Positions 34,453-45,627 of a stretch of DNA of 64,000 nt are shown here, one piece after another. This DNA is from Catenaria anguillulae PL171 (lineage: Eukaryota > Blastocladiomycota > Blastocladiomycetes > Blastocladiales > Catenariaceae). The stretch is from contig MCFL01000001.1 of assembly GCA_002102555.1 (NCBI GenBank), positions 992,001 to 1,056,000 of the forward strand, given 5' to 3'. Each line of letters opens with the position of its first letter. The first letter of the stretch is position 1. A program made the translations under genes and the position numbers. The notes under the pieces were generated by a model, which was not told the origin of the DNA, ran no database searches, and saw only the letters and a program-made list of their open reading frames with translations.

Positions 34453-36886
34453 ATGGCCTTCGAGTTTGATTTCGTCCCAAACCGTGTGCCAGGTCAGTCC
34501 GATTTCTCCGATTCCGATTCGCTCCAACTTCAAGCTACTATGTGGAAGATATTCACGCGCAAAGGTTTTTTTCATGCTTTGTAGTCGTCACGACATGCAT
34601 GGGACTGTTTCTCGTCTTATTTGGGCTTTCATCCGCGGTCGTCAAAGAGCGCTTGTACCTCTCAGAATCAATCCTGACGACTACGATTGGAACCATCATC
34701 GGACCGTGTGTGCTCGGGTTGCTGGTTCCGCAATCATGGCCAGAACTCAACACCATTCTGCTCGAGGTTTCTCGTTTGGTGCGGCAATTTTTTCTGCCGT
34801 TCTGAGGTAGCGACGAACGTTGGACGCGACTCACATCAACGCTCATCATTAGATCATCATTCTGCAAATCATGGCTGCCATCGTCTGTCTTCCGGCCAAG
34901 TATTACCGGTACGTGATACCCATCAATGATATGCGCGAATGTATCTTGATACGACTCACTCGTCAACCACAGGCTTCACTGGAAGGCGCTCCTCATTTTG
35001 CTTGGCCCTGTGATGATTGGGGGATGGGTCATTACCGCGGCCCTTGTACACTACATCCTCGGCCTGTCTTGGGTACAGATAAGACCTGCTTGTTGCCAAT
35101 GCGATCTCCATTGTCCTGCACTCGCTCACTTTGGTTATTTGTGCACGATTAGCCCATTTCCCTCGCAATCGGAGCCGCTCTGTCGCCGACCGACCCTGTA
35201 TGTTCATGCCAAGTTTCACCCAATTGACTAGTCCATGGCTATGTCAGCACACTGATTCGAAAACGCTCTTCAACGTCGGATAGATTCTCGCCAACTCAAT
35301 TGTCAAGGGCAAATTTGCCGACAAGCATGTTCCTCGGCATGTCCGCAATCTCATCTCCGCCGAAAGGTGCGTCTGCACGCTGGCACGCTCTCAACATCCC
35401 GGCATTGTACAACAATTTGGCACTGATTGTTTTTGTCTTTACACAGTTCTGCCAACGACGCTACCGGCGCTTTGTTCGTTCAGTTTGCCCTGCTCTTGAT
35501 CCTTCATCCGTCAAAGCCAGCCAAGATTGCGACCGACTTTGTGCTGTGGATTACCTTGTACCAGAATGTTCTTGGCGCAGTTTACGGCGCCTTTGTTGGA
35601 TATCTCGCACGCCATGCGCTCAAGTATGCGGAAAAGAACGACATGATTGACATGGAAAACTTCTTGGCCTTTTCATTGACGCTGTCGGTGCGTGTCATTG
35701 AGCTATGTATTGCAATCGCCCATTTTCCTGGAGTACTGCTAATCAAATCCTAGTACTGTTACACACGCCTCAGATCTTTGTTGACGGATCCTCCGTTCTG
35801 CTCTACTTCAACGACTTTGTTTCCGTCGTCTTTGCAGCAATTGCGTTTGGATGGGACGGCGCATTTTACGAGCAGAGCAAGCACTCGCCTTTTCAGGAGA
35901 TTCTCGATAACCTGTACGTTTCGGTTCGCCATCCATGGTAACTCGTGCCGCTGTTCTCTAACCTGTATCCGACAACCAGCTCAAACGCTTGGTTCTTTGT
36001 CTTCAATGGCACGCTCATCCCCTGGACTTCCATCCTCACGCCTTCGTCAGCGGCCCTACCTCAATTCTGGCAACACTTGCTCTGCAGCCTCGCCATTCTC
36101 GCGTTCCGCCGAATTCCCATCACCGCTCTCTGCTACCCACTCATGCCCTCACTCACGACCGTCTCGGAAGCACTTTTCGTTGGGCATTTTGGACCCATGG
36201 CCGGCGGCGCCGTGTTTTACATGGCGCAAATGCGCGGGCAACTGGGACCCGACTTGTACCCAGAGCTGGAGCCGACGATTCAGTTTGTTATTGTCAGTTC
36301 CATTGTCGTGCACGGGGTGACAGTCCCGTTGTTCAAACTGGGCACGGTTGCCGTTCGGTCGCTGTCGGGCGGGTCGTCGTCGGGCGGGTTACTTGGCGCC
36401 GTGAGAACGCGGTCGTTACCGCTCAATACGCCGCGCTCGCAGCCACGCTCAGCCGCGAATGCACTGGGCGGGGCTCTGTCTGTGTCAAGCCCAATCAACG
36501 CTCGGCCAATGTACGCCGCGACAAATGCGGACACGCCATCCTCGCGGCGTATTTCCACCGAGGTAGCAATCGCGTTGACGGCAAGCTCTCCGCCGTCTGG
36601 CACAAGCACGGATGAGACAGGGGATCACGGGCAGGGGCTTGCCCGTGGGAAACCCGGGTTACCGTTGCCTTTGGAGCTCACAAGATCGTCACGAACATTT
36701 GTTGTCGTGGCCGATGAACCAAGAGATGTTACAATTGATATTGATCATGAGGACGTTGCCTCAGCGCCATCGGGATTGGTTGAGCATCGTATTGAGAGCG
36801 ATGACACGATGGCGGTTGGCGAGGACGGTCGAATTCAAGAGGTAATGGCGGTCGATGGTGAGACGGAGACATCAAAGTTGTTGTGA
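34453..36886 (+). CDS. Na+/H+ antiporter, fungal Nha1/Sod2 type (CPA1), copy 2
   Basis: Electroneutral or electrogenic exchange of Na+/K+ for H+ at the plasma membrane. Nine exons: 34453-34492, 34585-34778, 34853-34908, 34973-35072, 35153-35197, 35284-35366, 35447-35687, 35774-35913, 35980-36886. They sum to 601 aa plus stop in one continuous frame. Blocks typical of yeast Nha1: FLVLFGLSSAVVKERLYLSE, RLHWKALLILLGPVM, SPTDP/ILANSIVKGKFADKHVP, AESSANDATGALF (ion-binding ND), FVDGSSVLLYFNDFVSVVFA, NGTLIPW and FVGHFGPMAGGAVFY. About 12 hydrophobic segments, then a roughly 190-aa hydrophilic tail, shorter than yeast Nha1's, as in Sod2-like proteins. Same exon plan as copy 1, upstream. Confidence 0.93.
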
Positions 36887-37237
36887 ATGTTTGACTTGCA
36901 TCGTTTGATTTGTCTCACATGTGTACCCCTCCCATGTGGATGATTCAGGACCCATAAATAAGTGTCCAGCCAACGTTGGGTTGTCAAGTACCTGGACAGG
37001 ACATATCAGTATCACCTCATCCCATTCTTGGGTGCCACGACAAATGGTACGGTCCATGTTGTCATTGCCGAGTCGATTGTGCGGTCAACGATGTGAAAGC
37101 ACCCGAGTCAGGCACTGTTCAAAATCGCAGACTGGCCGACAACAGGCGAGGCGATAAAGACCATGACCACCTTCGTGAGAATTGCTATTAACTGGCCCGG
37201 CCAATCATACATACGTGCACCCAATGCAATTGTCATA
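36887..37237. other. intergenic between antiporter copy 2 and the F-box-like gene
   Basis: No gene or RNA recognised; a CCCATAAATAAG AT-rich box at about 36952. Confidence 0.45.
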
Positions 37238-39640
37238 ATGGGCGCACATTCATCGCCAACGCCGTTCGCCATCTTGCCTCATGAACTCTTGATTGATGTC
37301 CTCATCCTCACGCGGCCGTGCCCTCGGCTAGCTGCGCGAGTCGCATCATTTCGACCGAGTTTCAAGGCACCACACGACAGCCGAGCCGTTTGTCATGGAT
37401 CCACCAAATCATCTTCGCCTCGCACTTGCCCCAGGAACTGGTCGTGTATGAATACGAGTCACTTCTGTTTGATTGGTATCCTGAAGTCCGTCAAGTGCAG
37501 TCCCGTCTCTCATGTTTTCTCAAGAGCCGCTTGCCATGGCTGCCCACATCGGATGTCAAGATCAACGACTGCCCGTTTGCTTGTGCGCTCGCACCCGATG
37601 CGCCGTTGCCGGATCCCATATTGACCGAGGACTTATCGACTGGCTCTTTACTGGGCCGTTCCGGCGCCATGCCGCACTCTATCGCCAAGATCAAGCCCTT
37701 TTGGGCATGCGACTGGATGAGCTCTTTGTTCCCGTGGACATCCAAGACGATGACCCAAACTCCATGAGTGTCTATGCTTCACCCGAACGTGCAGAACCGC
37801 TCAAGCACGTGTCGTGGATGTTGGTGCCGGACGCCTTTCAACTTGTCGCCTACTTTATCCGTGCTGGCCAACCCGATTTGCTACGGCACACGCTTCTCCA
37901 CCTGCTTGGCATTTTGCCCAACCTCGCGACCGAATCGCAACCCCTTTCGCGGTGGGTTCAGCTTGCCATGGATAATCGTTACCGTGTCCGAGAAGTATTT
38001 GCCTACATCCGATTCGACGACGACTCGCCCATTCCATTTGCGCTCTTCTTGACGACGCTGGCCGCACTTGATTGGTCTCTTCCAGCTCTTCAAGTCATTC
38101 AGGACGTCTTCTCATTTGACCCGGCCGTTTTCACAGCATGGATCTCAAGATGGACGACCGTGTTCCGTGGCATGATGTCAACCTTGTCCGACTGCAAATC
38201 GGCTTCCCGTGCAATCCAAGTTATGCACTGGCTCACGGACCATGGATTCACATACGACTTTGAAGAGACCGGTGACATTTCGACCAATGCGGGCGATTGC
38301 GGCGTGTTTCTCGAGCTTTTTTTCACGTTTGATGTGCCCAAGCTCGCCCAACTGGCCGATCGCCCCCACAGTCGCCACTACTTGGGCCAGAAGATGGTTG
38401 AGTGGATTGCCAGCAACGCCGACATGTCGGCGGGCGCGCAGAATCAATTGCTTGCGGCTGCCGCCGAGTATGACCTTTTGGACTCGTTTGGCATGGGTCA
38501 GTTGATGTGGAACGCATGCCTGGCGTCAGACGCGAATCGGCAGGCTTGGGTGATTCAGCATCAGGCGAGCAAAGAGTCGCTGCATGACATGATTCGAGCT
38601 GGTGCGTATTGATCCCGCCGATGTCCCACTGTTTTTGATTCTAACTTGGCGTCCTATGTTTGCAGCGCTACTGCTTTACACCCCGATGTTGTTGATTCGA
38701 CTGCACGCCGGGTCGCGACGACGCTCTTGAACCATGCCATTGACGCAGGCATCTGTCCCACCGAGTTTGTCATTGATGTTTCTGGCTCGCTACGACAGCG
38801 TTGCTCGCGATTGTTCTCTTCGACACCAGCTTCACACCCCCTTGGACCTTGCTCGCTTTGCAGTCGCTTGGCTCAACCGGTTCCCTGTCCAAGCCGACCT
38901 CCATGAGGCCAACCGACCCAACATGGAGCGCGCCCGATTGCTAGGAAAAGCTTTGTTCATGTCATCTATCGGCAACATGTGGCACGTGAGCCGTACGTGC
39001 TGGCCGATCCAAGCCTGTCTTTGCAAAGTGCCTTGTGTGCGGTCGCTGTGTACTTGTCGCACTTGATCCTCCACCCTCCTCATAACCGCCACAACTCGAA
39101 GCACAAACCAGCATTGTGCCCAACATCATGACCATTGCCAGCAGCGCACTTGCCCGTCAAGACCCGCCCGTACCACAACCCAACTCGGTGTTCAATGCCA
39201 ACCTGGTCCCTTCCATCCGCACTGGATTCCAAGCTGCCATTCGGTCCATCACCACCATATCCACCGGACTGGACCCGACAATGGCGCGCTTCCTGTTTGA
39301 CCAAATCCACTCGCTCGACCCCGCGTTCGCAAAGGAGCACGTGTGCTGGAGCAAGGACACGTGTGTGTGGGACTGGCTCCTGTTTTCGGCCGACGAGTTT
39401 ACCGCCATTGGCCCGCGGCTCAAGTTCCACCATGCTGTTTCTGCGCTCCGGCGTGCGGGAAAGGGCGGGGACAAGCAGGCGGTTGTGGCCATCTTGCGCG
39501 TGTTGCCTGATCACATTCGCCAAGGTGTGCCGTTTTTGAGGGCCATGGCGTCATTAAATGAGACGTGTCCTGTTGTGGCGGCAGGGTTGCAGGAGAGTGG
39601 GTGGGATTGGGAAAAGGCGCTCCATGAGCGTGGGCTGTGA
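37238..39640 (+). CDS. large F-box-like protein of unknown function
   Basis: One gene of roughly 780 aa is inferred from several frames. The N-terminus FAILPHELLIDVLILTRPCP resembles an F-box helix, suggesting an SCF adaptor, but this is weak. The body has no motif I recognise: ESLLFDWYPEVRQVQSRLSC, DWLFTGPFRRHAALYRQDQA, a long alpha-helical segment (38000-38600), RVATTLLNHAIDAG, HTPLDLARFAVAWLNRFPVQ and a C-terminal block MARFLFDQIHSLDPAFAKEH. An intron 38606-38665 (GTATTG...GCAG, 60 nt) links AGAY-preceding codons to ATALHPDVVD. Frame changes near 37330, 37635, 38775, 38950 and 39115 are inferred from abrupt changes in protein-like character. Order and strand are consistent, which is why I merge them. 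Confidence 0.6.
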
Positions 39641-40633
39641 GAATAGAATGCAACTGGCAAGTTTATATAAAAAGTACTGACAATAGTTGGTTCGATACAG
39701 TCGTCATTGGAAAGTGTGTGTCTTGCTGGGAAAACACGCAGGCGCAGATCGAGACGTGGTTGGTGGAAGGATCGGCGGCTGCCTCAGCCAAGGGCCCATC
39801 GAGTCATTGAGGACATCACGAGCTCGATCGGAGAACAGAAGAAACAATGATGCGTCACTGAAATGGGGCTTGGATTTTGCTCATGTCAACGTTCGGATGT
39901 CAGGAACGAACATGGTAACTCGAAGGCCTCTCTTTCTTTGGTTTTTCTTGAATGGACTCTCACTGCACTGTTGCAACCGCCATTTACCAGACTGACCGTA
40001 CAACCTCGACTCTTCTCGTATCAGCCGAGACCCAAAACTCAAATATTCTTTTTCAAGCTGGTTGATGAGTTCTTGCTTGCCAACGCCACGCCTGGAACAC
40101 TGGTGTCTTGTCCGCTCATCATACTATACAGACATCATCATCCCGACGAACGACCGCAGCCGAGGCCAAGTTCACGCGCGTGGATCACCTTCTTCTTCTG
40201 CCCGGTCCTCTGCACTAGTACTCTGCCGTTGCCGTCGCTGCTGCCACCTCGATCGCCGCCAACGGTCGCTGTTCTTGGTTTCTGTGCCTGAACTTGGGCA
40301 CTTGGTTCCGGCTGGGTTGCTCGTTGCTTGCCATTCGTCAAACGGCGCCGATTTGTCTGGTTATCCGGTCAAGGCATCGCTTCAACCCGCTCTAGATCTT
40401 GGGCAAGACTGGGCCACCGTTTTTACCCTCCTTGCAGAACAAAAAGAAAACGTCCGGCCGCCGCCACACGCACGCTGTGGCCTTGTTCGTGCGTTTTGTT
40501 CCAAGTCTCGGTGACTCATCACTTTGTCACTTCTTTGTTGTTGACACTCTGGTTCCCACGACTCATGCACTCTCACACTCAGATTCCAGAACACTGCCTG
40601 TTCGCTGCCACCGCCAAGTCACATCTTTGGACC
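39641..40633. other. long upstream region of bZIP gene 1
   Basis: About 1 kb. An open frame runs upstream from the bZIP start, but its composition is not protein-like, and it more likely represents 5' UTR and promoter. Long leaders are common for GCN4-type regulators; short upstream ATGs are present (for example 40399 and 40565). Confidence 0.45.
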
Positions 40634-42789
40634 ATGACAAGTACAGCACACAGCCCGCACCACCACCTCGCTCACCAAGCGGCCACCATCATGTCGACAT
40701 TGACGCCTGAATCACTGCCCGCTTCCCCAAGCAAGACCTCTTCTGTCACCTCCTCTGACCCGTCCCCTGCAATGTCGGCCGCTGTCCAATCTTCCACCCC
40801 ACTCACAACCCCGGCCCATGCACATCTCGACCCCATCATTGACGACGACGCGGATCCCATGCTTGCGGCTGCCTATCTGCTCAGCTTTATGCGTGAGCAG
40901 GGCGCAAAACCTCGCTCCGCGGCGGCCATCCCTATTGTCGCCGGCCCATCTTCCAACCCGCCGCCCGACCAGGAACAACAGGATGTTGTCATGCACGATG
41001 CAGATGCTGACACGCCAGTGCTCGAGCCCGCCATCCCGCCTGGACTGCCATCCACCATGGACCTTGGTGATGTCGCTTCACAACCAACGTCGCTCCTTGC
41101 CGCACCATCATCCACAGTGAGCGCTGTTACGGCAACCTCTCCCAACGCTGCTCGCACGGCTGCTCATGTTGCGCCCTCTGCTCAAGGATCCGGTACGGGT
41201 GTCTTGATCCCGTCTACGACGAAAAAGTCGTCAACAAGATGCAAGTCCCTGCCCAGCGTTCTCGAGTACCCAGACTATCTGATCCCGCTCAATGCCCCGA
41301 TCCAGCACAAGACGGCTTCGTCCAACTTATCGCTGTCGCAATCGGCAGCGAGTAGCTTGGCGAGCTTGCCCGAGGAGCCTGCACTTGCGTCATCTTCGGC
41401 GGCGTTGGGGCCCGCCATGTCCGAGGCTCCTGCAACCCCTGGGCGTGCATCGCGCAAGCGCCCCAGGACAGCTCCAGGCGCCGCCGCGGCAGTTGCGAGT
41501 TCAGATGAGGGTGACCTGGCCATGGACGGGCTGGGCGACCAAGACGAGGCTGCCGCCGTCAAGCGCGCCCGTGTGGGTGTCTCCAACATGGTTGTCGGGC
41601 ACCACCACCACCACCCGCACGATCCTGCTTCACGTGCCGGATCACCCACCATGGACTTGACCGATCCGCCCACACTGTCGTCGTCATCGTCCTCCCAACA
41701 AGCCAATGCCCGTGTGCGCAAGCCCTCGTCGCGCCGCTCGGGTGCGCCTGCCGCTGTTTCTGCGGTCACGGCCGCCCCCATTGCTGCAACAAGCACAAGC
41801 AGCTCGTCAACATCCGCTACGCCAACAACAACACCACAACTCGGGCGCCCATCCACGACCCTGGCCGCCGCTGCAAAGGCCGCCAGCGAGGCGTTTCTCA
41901 AGGAAGTCGTGCCAGACTTGTCGTCGCTGGACCCAAAGGAAGCCAAGCGTGTTCGCAACACCTTGTCTGCCCGCGCGAGTCGTGCGCGGAAAGCGGCCAA
42001 AATCGAGTTTCTTGAAACGCGCGTGAATGACCTTGAAAGTCTAATGGAGGTCGTCGTGGATGAAAATGCAATGCTGCGCAAAATGTTGGCTGACGCTGGC
42101 GTCCAAGGTGTGCCTGAATCGAGTTGGGCAAAGATGCCCGGCGCAGCGCCGTGGCCCGAGCAATTTCGCGATTCGGCGCCGTTGTTTATTGGCGCGCAAT
42201 GTGGGGTCGCGAGCGGATCCGGTGGCGAGGAGGCCGAGGCTGTAGTTGTGGAGGGGCAAGACGGCGGGCCAAAAGACGCAAGGGCGGCGCAGTAAAGGGC
42301 CATGGCAAGGGACATGCTAAAGGCGCGGCGGCGGCCGAGTCGGTTTCCGTGTCTGCCCCAGGGTCGGTCGATGGCGATGTGCATATGGACGATTACCACC
42401 AGCAGTTTGAGGCAATGCACTCTGGGCCGACAATGTACCTTGCTCCGCCGAGCTTGACCGCGCCCATTTCGGTCGCTTCGCGTGCGTCGTCGCCCACCTC
42501 GTCGGCGTCTGCATCGCAGTCATACTCGTCCTCTTCCAGCAGCTTGCCGCCGATTGCCGCCGTCGTGGGCGACTTGCCTTACCCGCCCGCGTCCTCCACG
42601 CTTCGGTTTCCGCCACCCCTGCAGCCTCAACAGCAGCAAGTGGCTGGTTTGCCGGCAGGTGTGTATCAACCAAGTTTTGCGTATCCTGCACACGCATCAG
42701 CGTCGGCTTCCGTGGCATCGTCGAGATCAGCGAGTCCTGTCCGTTCTGCCTTCCCACCGCCGACGTCTGGGCCATCATCGTCTCGTTAA
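40634..42789 (+). CDS. bZIP transcription factor 1 (GCN4-like basic region)
   Basis: Sequence-specific DNA-binding regulator. The basic region RVRNTLSARASRARKAAK and the start of the zipper (IEFLETRVNDLESLMEVVVD, ENAMLRKML) resemble GCN4, but the second Arg of ARRSR is Ala here. N-terminal to it is an extended Ser/Thr/Ala/Pro-rich region, a His-rich stretch (HHHHHPH near 41600) and a separate conserved block VLIPSTTKKS plus SLPSVLEYPDYLIPLNAPIQ that recurs in bZIP 2. After the zipper, one frameshift near 42262 extends the protein past 42295 into GHGKGHAKGAAAAESVSV and a Gln/Ser-rich tail ending at 42789. The start at 40634 was chosen as the first ATG with convincing composition; 40691 is an alternative. 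Confidence 0.85.
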
Positions 42790-43708
42790 CGTGACTGCTT
42801 GCGCCCCACTATTTATTTGTAAACCTCACCCGCGATACACTGGCCGCCCGGGCACATTTCTTGAGCCCATCCTGGATCGTTCCATTTCCTGCGCAAGCTC
42901 CTTCCCGTTTGTCGCTTGTTTTCTTCGGGCGGGCCCTTTTTCTTTGATTTCCACACTTGTTTTGTTTTGTGTTTTTGGCTGTCGTAACATGATCCCCCCT
43001 TGTTTGTCTCATTGTGTCCCTCCTCTCCAGCTCCCTTTTCCTTCACACCGGGTCCTCTACACAATCCCTATGCATTTGTGAGCATTCTGTATTCAGTAGC
43101 ATTCACTGCCCTGTGTATTAATGCATACACGGTCCCCAAAGGCCAAGGTGGGGTGCACGTGACGTTATCAGGCAAGGCTGATCGACGTGCCATCCAGTCG
43201 CGAGATTTCCCAACGACACAATCTGACGAGTTGGGGCCTATCTTTAGCTGTGGGCCGATGGTATCTGGCACTCGTATCGGGTCTACCGCTCACGACATCT
43301 CAACACACAACACACCCAGTCAAGTCCACGCGCACCGCCCGAGGCCTCTCTCTGCACCTCCAAATCACCATCCTAAGCTTGGATCGCTGCCGCCGCCATT
43401 GATCCCTGCCCCTGGCCCGCATTTGCATTCGCATTCGTCAATCTCATCGTATGTATGCCATGCCAGTCAACCAATGCCTTGAATCATGCCATGTCTCGCA
43501 GAACCGGTCGCGGCGCCACTCGTCTTTTGACGTGCCGCCACCAGCGCCATTGTCACGGACCATGCTTCGCGGCCACGCACGCATCCGCTCTGCCAACTGG
43601 ACTGGATCAAACACATTGGAATGGATCGCAGTAAGGCGAGTCATGCTCACTCGTCGCCAACCGTCTGCTCTCCTTCTGTAGCTTCGCTTCCGCAACTCAT
43701 TTGTCACA
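42790..43708. other. intergenic between bZIP 1 and PDH-E2
   Basis: T/C-rich 3' flank followed by the promoter side of PDH-E2. No gene or RNA recognised. Confidence 0.45.
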
Positions 43709-45299
43709 ATGTTTGCCATTCGTCGCGTTGCACCCATGGCCGTCAAGGCCACCATGGCCAGCAGCCGCCTCGCCCCATGGGCGTACGTTGTTTTCGATTG
43801 CTCGCATTGTTTTCGGAGTTTTGGGCAGATGGCTCACTCTCGCGATCGTCCATCCCTAGCCGCCTTGCCTCGTCATACCCATCACACACCGTCATCAACA
43901 TGCCCGCCCTGTCGCCCACCATGACCCAGGGCAACATTGGCGGGTGGAAGAAGAAGATTGGCGACTCGATCCAGCCCGGTGATGTGCTTGTCGAGATTGA
44001 GACGGACAAGGCACAAATGGAGTTTGAATGCCAAGAGGAGGGTTATTTGGCAAAGATTTTGCTTGAGCAAGGATCAAAGGACGTGCCCGTTGGTACGCCC
44101 ATGGCCGTCATGTGCGAGGAGGAGGCCGATGTGTCAAAGTTCGAGTCCTTCTCTGCTTCGGCCGCCGCGGCACCCGCTGCTGCTGCGCCTGCTGCCGAAC
44201 CCGCTGCCGCTGCTGCTGCTCCGCTTCGACGACTGCTGCACCTGCGGCTGCTGCGGCTTCCCCGGCTGCTGGTTCGTTCACTTTTTTTTTTTTGTTGTTC
44301 TTCCCGTCATCACAGCCTGGTACTCACCTAAACTGGCACTTCAATCCAGCCGGCGATCGCGTCTTTGCCTCGCCCCTGGCCAAGACGCTCGCCGCTGCCA
44401 ACTCTCTTCCCCTCTCGTCAATCCAAGGCACCGGCCCCAACAACCGCATTGTCAAGGCCGACGTTGACCGTGCCCTTAGCCAGCCACGCCCAGCTACTGC
44501 TGCCGCCGCCGCCCCCGCTGCCGTCGCCACCAAGCCTCCTCAATCGTCTGCCGCGGGTGCCCCGGCACACGAGACCCCCTTCACGGACGTGCCCCTGTCC
44601 AACATGCGCCGCGTGATTGCCCAGCGCCTCACCGAGTCCAAATCCACCATCCCGCACTACTACCTGACGTCGACCATTTCCATGGACCGCGTGCTCAAGC
44701 TGCGTCAAGTGCTTAACGCCAAGCTCGCCTCCTCGTCGGGCAGCGCAAAGCTCTCTGTCAACGACTTTGTCGTCAAGGCATCTGCACTGGCACTCAAGGA
44801 CGTGCCCGATGTGAACGCAGCCTGGTGGCCCGAAACCGGATCCGTGCGCCAGTTCCAGCGCGCAGACATTTCCGTTGCCGTTGCCACCGACTCTGGCCTC
44901 ATCACGCCTATTGTGCGCGGCGCCGACACGTTGGGTCTCGCGGGCATTTCGTCCGAGGTCAAGAAGCTTGCGGGCAAGGCAAAGGCCAATGCCCTGCAGC
45001 CCACCGAGTACCAAGGTGGATCCTTCACCATTTCCAACTTGGGCATGTTTGGTTCAGTGGAGCACTTTACCGCCATCATCAACCCGCCCCAGGCCGCCAT
45101 TTTGGCCGTCGGATCGCTCGAGGAGAAGCTTGTGCGTGCTGGTGAGGTGAGCGACGACGGCAAGGTTGCTGTCGAGGTGAGCCAGGTCATGAAGGTGACG
45201 CTGTCGTGCGACCATCGGGTCGTCGATGGTGCTGTGTCGGCGCAGTGGTTGGCCGCGTTCAAGAAGTACATGGAGGAGCCGCTCAACATGTTGTTGTAA
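43709..45299 (+). CDS. LAT1: pyruvate dehydrogenase complex E2, dihydrolipoamide acetyltransferase
   Basis: Mitochondrial core enzyme transferring acetyl groups from lipoyl-lysine to CoA. Exons 43709-43782, 43860-44271, 44350-45299; 478 aa when one lost base near 44224 is restored. Basic presequence ([20 protein letters not shown]). Lipoyl domain [19 protein letters not shown]...[12 protein letters not shown], with lipoyl Lys near residue 75. Ala/Pro linker. Peripheral-subunit-binding domain ([33 protein letters not shown]). Catalytic domain with [20 protein letters not shown] and the HxxxDG motif in [10 protein letters not shown]. Only one lipoyl domain, as in yeast. The second intron begins with GTTCGT and carries a T12 tract. 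Confidence 0.95.
44272..44349 (+). other. PDH-E2 intron 2
   Basis: 78 nt, GTTCGT to ATCCAG, phase 1. It excises a T-rich segment that would otherwise encode a hydrophobic run in the linker. Confidence 0.8.
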
Positions 45300-45627
45300 A
45301 CATTGGGAGAGATGCGTGTGCAGCCATATGTAAGGGGTTTGTTCGTTCTTTCTGTTAGTACCAGATGAGTATTCCTTTGTCTTGATCATTCAAATTCAAA
45401 TTCAAATACACGCAAATGCAATGTGGTTTCAACGGGATCAACCTTTCGAGCTCGTGTAGATGGTTGATTGAAGGGATAAATATGTGCAAGTGACCAACAC
45501 AATCGACACAATGACACCAGGAACTTTGAGCGGCGATGAGAGCCACACGAAGTCGGCGAATGATGGATTATCGACAATGAGAAAAGAATCAGCTGAGAAG
45601 ACCGCGGCAGGAACATGAAGGGTGTGA

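Noticed and set aside
40328-40633. N-terminal extension of bZIP 1 in the same open frame
   Set aside because: It begins at a non-ATG codon and its translation is not protein-like; better read as leader sequence.
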